From Manihot esculenta (taxonomy: Eukaryota > Streptophyta > Magnoliopsida > Malpighiales > Euphorbiaceae), in the NCBI RefSeq assembly GCF_001659605.2, contig NC_035171.2:10856614-10920613 (forward strand): a stretch of DNA of 64,000 nt. Direction: 5' to 3'. Every line of letters begins with the position of its first letter. Position 1 is the stretch's first letter. The translations under genes were made by a program, and so were the position numbers. The notes beneath the pieces were generated by a model that saw only the letters and a program-made list of their open reading frames with translations, made no database searches and was not told where the DNA came from. Below are positions 57,242-64,000 of this stretch, in pieces.

Positions 57242-58600
57242 TTTTTAGCAAGAAATTCAAACTAGCTTAAGCTAATTAAAAGACAGTCTTATTGATTTTT
57301 TTTTTTCACTTTAAAATATAAAGAGTGAAGAGGTTCGTCTGACTCTACTAAAATTATTCAGACCTATAGTGAGAAAACCCTAAAACATTGAAACCTAATT
57401 TGAATTGAAAAAAAAAAAAAGCTAGCTTAAATTTCTTTTTTTATTTTTCAAGGATTACTAGTAATATATAATACTGTTAAATGACCGAAAGGAACTCATC
57501 ATTAAAATATTTTTACATGAAAATGTTTGTTTTTTTTTAAATTTAATCACAATGTTAGATTAAGGTTGTATTTATTTTACAGAAAATATTTTTTTAAAAA
57601 ATATTTTTTATATTTTTTAATGTTTATTATATTTAAAAAATTTAATTAAGGAAAAATATTCTTCTTTTTATTTTAAGAAAAATATTTTTTTTTACATTTT
57701 GAATATTTCAATAAAATTTTTTTATGTAATTTATTAATATATTTTATTTTTTAAATTAAATTAAATAATAGAAAATAAATTATCTATAAAAAATTTTTTA
57801 TAAAGAAATTTAATAAATATAAATTATTTTTCATAAATAAATGAAATATATCTATATATATTTATTACACATATAAAAATATTTTTTATATTTTAATAAA
57901 ATTGTTAAAATTCAGAAAACTATACGAAGTTGCATATCGTCATTGCATTATTGAGGATGGAGAAAACATGGCGCTGCATAAGACACGTTTGGCTGATGAC
58001 GAGCACGTGAACATTCAACATTGGAAGCACGTGAACATTCAACATTGGAAATTTCTGTATTTAGTGGCTGTAAAATTTATTGAAAAAAATAATAATAAAA
58101 ACTCGCTCGTGATGTACAACTCAAAAACTGAAAAAGTAAGCATTGTATATCATTACAGGATTTTTATTTTTATTTTTTTAAAAATTAAATATAATTTTTT
58201 AATTTTTATTATTTATTTCTTAAAAATAATTTTTTAAAAACTGTTTACATAAAAAAAATATAAATTTTTACATAAAAGTAAAAAATAAAATACTTATTTA
58301 AAATATAATATTTAATAATAAAATAATGATATAAATAATTCTATAAATGATTACTTGTAAAAATAATATTAAATTATATTTATACAGTGGTCTGCATTAT
58401 ACGGAGCTAAGCTATAATTGGTCAATTTACAAAAAAAAAAAATGAGTGGTTACGTCTACTATAACTATTCTGACATTCAAGTCAGTAAATAAAAGAAAAT
58501 GATGAGTGTAATGAATTGTTTAAAATTCAAGAATAATTATGTAAGAATGAGTATTTTAATTTATGTGTTCATCAGCTTTTATGTTGTAAGAATATGGGTT
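57242..58600. other. AT-rich intergenic DNA with one small unidentified frame
   Basis: Very AT-rich. A plus-strand frame at 57902-58237 (111 codons) contains a perfect 24-bp direct duplication at about 58004-58050 encoding HVNIQHWK twice, with the G-box core CACGTG in each unit. I do not recognise the protein, and its C-terminal half is low-complexity. It may be an exon relic or chance. Confidence 0.4.
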
Positions 58601-59061
58601 AGTTATCAAATCTCCTAAAAATTTGATTGGTACTGACTAATAGATAAGGGATCTTGCGATTTTAGGTGTAATGGGGATTTGCTGAATTGTGTTCTTTAAC
58701 GGTAACTTTCCGTGAAGTCTCATCCTGCTAAAGAGAGGGCGAGTCTTGATAAAAAAATCGAGCGCTACAGTGTTTGGATCTTTCTTTTTACGGATTGGAC
58801 CACATATCAGACCTTTACCACGTGACCCTATCTTATGGTAATAGCCTATGACTTACTTTAGGCAATTGTTGTGTCGCATCAGAGGTTCCTCGCAGGTCTT
58901 TGATTCTTCAAATTCGAAAATTAGACTTGTCTTCACGATTTTGGGCACGTAATATATCTAGATTGACTTTCCACGCTCGCGTCGCTTTGCTTGCTCTTGA
59001 TCATAAATGATGATTGTCTTGTTCCTCGAGCGGCATTCAAAACCTGTAGTCGAAATCGTCA

Positions 59062-59068
59062 TATAAAA
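59062..59068 (+). promoter_or_regulatory. TATA box of the antisense gene of element H
   Basis: TATAAAA lies 127 bp upstream of the ATG at 59195, in a pyrimidine-rich leader. It suggests this gene had its own promoter opposite to the retrotransposon's transcription. Confidence 0.55.
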
Positions 59069-59194
59069 ACCATTATTTTTCTCTCCAATTCCTACTTTTG
59101 CTCATACTCATCTCTGCGATTTAGAAAAGACTCGACCACTCATCTTCTTCATTTCCTCACTTCTTTACTCAAGGTAATTCCTTCTTTTATATAA

Positions 59195-61076
59195 ATGGAT
59201 AGGGATTCTTCTTCTTCTTCTTATTTCTCTTTCTCTAGTGGAAGTTCAACCTCAAGCTCTTCCTCCGACAGCCCCATTCGCGCTTCTACACCCATCATTC
59301 CACTGTTGGTGGTCCATAACAGCGAAAGTATCCTGGTAAACGACATCCCCTTTGTACTGACCGAGAAGGATATAGACTGCCTTCACGATCATTATCAAAT
59401 CTCTCGAGAACTCTTCCGTGTTTACGCTCCATCTCCTAGCGTTTGTATAGATGATCAGATCCTAGCAGATGATACTATCATGGTCTACGAAGAACAGCTG
59501 AAGGCGGGTCTTCGGTTTCTAATGCATCCATTTTTCACTGAAGTCCTTCTATTCCACAATATGGTAGTCGCCCAACTACACCCCAACAGCTGGAGGATTT
59601 TAGTGGCATTCTGATTTGTTTGCTTTAATAACAATATTGAGCCGAGCATATCACTTTTCTCTCAACTATATCAGCTGGGCACACGAAAAAATAAAGAGTT
59701 TTGGTTCTTTAGTGGGAGGAAACGACAAACACTATTCGACTAGATACCCTCATCCTTAAAGCGCTGGAAGGAAAAAATTTTCATTTTTCGCCGTAGGATG
59801 TTCGGGGGTTTTAGTCCTTTTCATACAAGCAGGAATATATATGTGGAGTTGAGAAAGGTTGGGGTCCAGCCACGAAGGAGTGAGGAAGAGGTTTTGGACT
59901 TTCTTCAGATGATGGCCATGTCTCAAAAGATAGATATCACTATGGCAGTGAGGAATGCTATTTTATCTTGGTAGATCCATCCTCAGGTGAATTAAGCTCG
60001 GGCTCCTCATTCGTCCAGCCTTTGAAACCTTTAGGAAAGCACACCCCGTGCTAGTGAGTAGCGTATTTTTCTTTCTAACTCTTTTCACTTTTCAAACTAC
60101 CTTACCTTTTATTTTGTGCAGATATGACTGGGTCAAGAAATAAGTTCGCCGAGGCAACACGTGCCGCTCATAAGGGCAAAGTGGTTGCTGGAAAGACTAG
60201 TCCACCTTTTAAATGGGCTCACTGTACTGAGGAGATTATCATGCTTCCTCCTCCTCCACCCCTTCCTGCAATTGAAGAATCAACTCCTACTCATCTCGAG
60301 TCTTCTACAAGGGGCGCTTCTGCAACAGTCCCTTTCACTGTCCAACACCTGGCGCTGGCACTAACTCGGATGACCTCTCTTCTTGAGGAACCCAGCCTAT
60401 CAGCCCTCATAGCCAATAATGCTTTGAGGACCTGGGATTGTCATCGTTTGAACGAGATCAAGATGATGACCTCTATGACAACATCATGCACTCCGCCATG
60501 GAGTGTCCTTTGCTCATACATGGCCAAGGAGCAAAATAAGGCTCCGAGGCAAGAATTCAGGGCCTAAGAGATAGAAAAATGTCTCCTACAAGAGGACTGC
60601 TTGAGGCTAAAGGCTCGGGTTAATGAAGTGGAGGGCATAATGAAGGAGACGCTGGAGTCAGTGGACAAGCTCTAGGAGAACCTTAACAAGGCCAATGCTT
60701 CAAAGTTTGCCCTTGATAATCAGGCAAAAAATGTCGAGGATAAAGTGGCTATCCTCTAACAGCAAGTCCAAGAGTTGCAGTCTCAGGCTGAGGAAAACCG
60801 AGCCGCCTCCACCAAGATCATTGTGTTATAGGCGAAACTTCAAGAGACAGTGGTTCGAGGAGGAGAGATATTCGTTGAGGGCCAAGGCTCGATCAAGAAA
60901 GAGCTGATAAGGCATTTTCCTATCGGATTGATGACATCTTCCCATAGGAGGAGGGAGAGGAAGAGCAAGAGGAGGAGAGAATTGAAGACATCGACTAGTC
61001 TAAGCAAAAAATATAATAGACGTAGAAAATGTAAATATAATAGAGATTCGGGAGGAGGAAACTGAAGATATCCCTC
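59195..61076 (+). pseudogene. Antisense intron-containing gene of element H (putative plant transposon protein)
   Basis: Starts MDRDSSSSSYFSFSSG. LRFLMHPFFTEVLLFHNMVV and LHPNSWRILVAF match the pattern of FPFTPFFIEVFEYF and LSPNSILFMSCFE in the antisense gene of element A. Exon 1 is frameshifted and has stops after 59614. A canonical small intron lies at 60054-60121 (GTGAGTA...TTTTGTGCAG). The next exon reads MTGSRNKFAEATRAAHKGK and leads into a Glu/Lys-rich, probably coiled-coil region broken by in-frame TAG codons up to about 61076. Same organisation as in element A: N-terminal domain, intron, linker, coiled coil. Function unknown. Confidence 0.65.
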
Positions 61077-61329
61077 CTCCCATGTAATCTTCTTTGATAT
61101 AATGAAAATTTGTCTTCTATACTTTGTCTTTATTTTTGTTAAGTGTTGATATGCTTGGTGTTCGACCATAACCCTCGTCCAACCATTGCCAAATAAAACT
61201 CAAATAATTTCTAAAAAATTGCTAAGTATGATTAACACCCAACCAAATATCTTACAATCTCTACCTTTTGCCATAAAATGACTTAAACAGATTCATCAAT
61301 AGGACTTAACACCCATTCATCATCCTACT

Positions 61330-61770
61330 GAATGCCCGCTTCATGGCTATGAAATAATTAACTTGGACAAATTATTTATAAAAATGTGTACTAACACCCA
61401 ATCGTTAGCCTGGTGAATACCTGCCTTGTAGGTAGGACAAAAAATGCCTTAATCATTTTACAAAATGGGGCTAACATTCAGTCGTGAGCTTAGCAAATAC
61501 CCTTTTGTGGCTTGGGTATAAAATGCCTTAATCATTTTACAAAATAGAACTAACATCCAGTCGTGAGCCTAGTGGATACCTGCCTTGTGCCTTAGGCATA
61601 AAATGACTGAATCATTTTACAAAATGGGACTAACATCTGGTCGTGAGCCTGGCAGATATTCGTCTTGTGGCTTGGGCATAAAATGCCTTAATCATTTTAC
61701 AAAATGGAACTTACACTAGTCGTGAGCCTGACGGATATCCACCTTGTGGCCTTTTCGCAAAAACAAATTG
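61330..61770. repeat. About 90-bp tandem repeat between integrase and antisense gene of element H
   Basis: Four to five degenerate units, each with AATCATTTTACAAAATGG, then ACTAACA and AGTCGTGAGCCT, then CTTGTGGCTTGGGCATAAAATGCC. It occupies the same place as the 112-bp array of element A but has an unrelated sequence. Confidence 0.8.
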
Positions 61771-61884
61771 ATGAATGATCTTTAATCTTTTGAAGAAGGC
61801 AACCCATCTTTCTTTGTAATTGAATAACATAACATATAAAAAATGCCTCGTTAACTGTTATTGATAAAATTTCCTTAGATTAAA

Positions 61885-63818
61885 AATATTTCAGGAATGG
61901 GGAATGACTCGGCCATCTAACTTAACCAACTTATAAAACCTTGGGCGAATAACCTTCGAGACCCTAAATAGTACTTTCCAGTTTTCATCCAACTTACCAG
62001 ACCCGACACTACCGTCTGTTACATAAGTTCTTTTAAGGAGTAAATTGCCAACATTAAAGGCATATGACTTGACTCTATTGTTGAACATTCTATTCATGTA
62101 AACTACTATTTTGATTGCAGCCTGTTCTCATAAAAATTCGGATTGATCCAAGTTGAACTGCATTTCTTCAAGATTTCCTAAAATTTCAAGGTGTTGTGTC
62201 TTAAAACTGCTTACTTGGACTTCCACAGGGATTACTGCTTCAGCCTCATACATCAGAGAGAAAGGGTTTTCCCCTATGGCTATTCTCGAGGTTATTCTGT
62301 ATTGCCAGAGTATATAAGACAATTCATCAGGCCAGTTGCCTTGGGCTTTATTGAGTCTTTTCTTTAACCCTTGTAAGATCGTTCTATTTGTAACCTCGGT
62401 CATTCTGTTGGTTTGAGGATGATAGGCCAAACTAAATCTTAAGTCAATCTTCTATTTCCTATAGAAATCTTTAAACTTAGAACTCGTAAATTAATTTTCA
62501 TTGTTAGCAATTTCTACTTTTTGAATTTCAAAGCAAGTGAAAATGTTCTTGCTAACAAAAGAGATCGCCTATTGGGTGGTAATGGATTGAACTGCCTTAG
62601 CTTCAGCCTACTTGCTGAAATAATCCACTGCTAAAATTATAATTTTCTTAACCCAATTGCTTTTGGGATCAGGCCAATGATGTCTAGCACTAATTGAAAG
62701 AAAGGCCAAGGGCTTCCAATCACTGCATGCATCTCTCTAGAGTCCTTGGACTCCTTGCATGCACTTGACATTGACGACACCTTTAGACAAGTTCTTTTGT
62801 ATCTTGCATTATCATTGGCTAGTAGTATCCTTGTCTGAATTCTTTTCGGGAGATCGTTCGAGCCCCTTCATGACTTTCACAGTCACCTTAATGAATGTCT
62901 TTAAGGATTTCTCAGCCCTCATCTTTCGTTATGCATCATAGCCATGGTTGAGTTGAGGATCTCCTATACAACCAACCATTAATTAATGCATATTTAGATG
63001 ACTTTCTTATTACCTGTTTAGTCGATAATTCATCGACCGATAGTTCATCGATCGATAGTTCATCCTCTCTAAAAAACTTGTACACAGGTTTCATCCATGG
63101 TCCTCCTTCCTCTATAGGAAAATACTCTTTCTTATCAGTTGCATGAGTAGTTCTTCGAATTGAAATGGTTGGGTCAAGTGTTGTTCACCTACCACTGCCA
63201 TTTTGGCTAGAAAATTGGCTTCTTTGTTGTTACCTCTAGCCACCTGGTGAAGCTCATAATTACCCTGCCTGTCCTTGATCCTCGTCATTAAGGAGTGAAC
63301 CTTCTCTTCGTATTTGATAAGATTCAGTTCTCGGATTTTGAACTGTCCCTGCAACTGATTAACAATCAACTTTGAGTCACTAAAAATAATAAATTTTTAT
63401 ATACCTATTTCTGTGATGATTTTTAGTGCCACAATCATAGCTCATACTCGGCTACATTGTTGGTAGTATTGAAGGCGAGTTTTGCCGTGTAGTGCAACTT
63501 TATCCCAGTTTGACTCTATAGGAGTATTTCAATTTCGAAATTCCCAGCTCTGCAAGCACCATCCGCCTATACCTTCCACTCCTCGATAGGTGATTCTGAG
63601 GTCTTTAGAGGCAGAGTCATGTCTGCAATGAAATTGGCTACTGCTTTGGGCTTTCATCATTTTTCTTGGGACATATCTGATATTGGAAGCTGACAATATT
63701 ATCGCCTAGGTGGATAGCTGCCCTGATAGCTTCGGCTTATCAACACCTTTTGTGATGGATAATCTGTTTTGACTTCTATGGTGTATGACTCAAAATAGGG
63801 ACGCAACTTTGTGACAGA
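61885..63818 (-). pseudogene. Element H RNase H / integrase remnant
   Basis: Minus-strand fragments: KLRPYFESYTIEVKTDYPSQ near 63770 (end of RNase H), NTTNNVAEYE near 63445 and YELHQVARGNNKEANFLAKM near 63220 (archaeal-like RNase H), IGSPWPF near 62720, then YHPQTNRMTEVTNRTILQGL near 62400 (integrase core), and an integrase C-terminal segment near 61900-62090. Frames are broken by many stops. Similarity of wording to element A integrase (TEVTNRAILQGLKKRL) supports the same lineage. Confidence 0.82.
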
Positions 63819-64000
63819 TGTAATACCCGACTAGATCTCGGCATCGAAATTCCTACCTTCCGGCTGAATCTCCGTTGGAATCCGGAATTTCTCAAATGTC
63901 AGAGCCTTCTAGAAGGGTAAAATAAAGGTTTTCTAAAATGTTTTATATGTTTTATGGTTTTAATAAAGAAATAAAATTGAGTTTTGAAAGAAAATGTTTT
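63819..64000 (+). mobile_element. Start of a Tekay-family LTR, cut by the window edge
   Basis: TGTAATACCCGACTAGAT...CTTCTAGAAGGGTAAAAT is the reverse complement of the end of the other family LTRs (ATTTTACCCTTCTAGAGG...TAGCCGGGTATTACA), so this copy is on the plus strand. It is more diverged than the others. Only 182 bp are in the window, so solo LTR or full element cannot be told. Confidence 0.85.

Larger units (their letters stand above)
58600..63818 (-). mobile_element. Element H: decayed Tat-like Ty3/gypsy remnant with an antisense gene
   Basis: From high to low coordinate on the minus strand: RNase H, archaeal-like RNase H, integrase, a tandem repeat array, then an oppositely oriented intron-containing gene. 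This is the same layout as element A in mirror orientation. No LTRs were recognised, so the left border is approximate; the right is cut at 63819 by a Tekay LTR, preceded by ACAGA as the likely duplication. Coding frames are heavily broken. Confidence 0.7.

Noticed and set aside
61385..61770. Possible tRNA or small RNA genes in the repeat array
   Set aside because: No cloverleaf or A/B box was seen; the units are ordinary tandem repeats of element H.

Overview
This is a eukaryotic, plant nuclear DNA window, almost certainly from a eudicot. The evidence is an intron-bearing chalcone synthase gene, spliceosomal introns, AT-rich intergenic DNA and several plant transposon families. I cannot fix the species from the sequence. 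Only one host gene looks intact: a two-exon chalcone synthase (CHS) at the extreme left. Nearly everything else is mobile DNA, stacked as nested insertions. I saw no tRNA, rRNA or CRISPR array, and nothing bacterial.

Layout. (1) 1-1711: CHS gene with its flanks. (2) 2414-27790: a non-autonomous CACTA-type DNA transposon (CACTA-1), split by a 23-kb Ty3/gypsy element of Tat-like architecture (element A, 3899-27128, target duplication ATTTT). Element A is itself split by a young chromovirus-type (Tekay/Del-like) gypsy element on the minus strand (element B, 8119-17893, target duplication AGATT). B carries one intact gag-pol frame. (3) 27791-29625: AT-rich DNA with nothing recognisable. (4) 29626-57241: an old Ty1/copia element on the minus strand (element E). 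It is split by a Tekay solo LTR (F, 33881-42695) and by a decayed Tekay element (D, 43107-55143). D is split again by a second solo LTR (G, 48476-50667). (5) Inside solo LTR F sits CACTA-2 (35803-42414), with perfect 13-bp ends and a 3-bp TCA duplication. (6) 57242-63818: AT-rich DNA, then a decayed Tat-like element on the minus strand (element H). (7) 63819-64000: the start of another Tekay LTR, in the opposite orientation to the others, cut by the window edge.

Most interesting content. CACTA-2 is a gene-capturing transposon. It holds several exons, with their introns, of a peroxisomal ABC transporter (ABCD1/CTS/PXA1 type), ending just before the Walker A exon. It also holds the penultimate coding region of an ARL2/TITAN5-type small GTPase and a GC-rich exon-like block of unknown origin. 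Both Tat-like elements (A and H) carry an antisense, intron-containing gene between pol and the 3' LTR. In A, two inferred splices give one continuous 978-codon frame. Element A also appears to have a duplicated 3' module ending in a vestigial polypurine tract and LTR start. The Tekay LTRs are studded with the palindrome TTCGGCGGCCGAA, clustered just upstream of the TATA box and again in the transcribed leader.

Genes working together: CHS is an independent flavonoid gene. The retrotransposon genes serve only their own replication. The captured host fragments are broken and cannot encode their original proteins, but they could be transcribed as chimeric or regulatory RNA.
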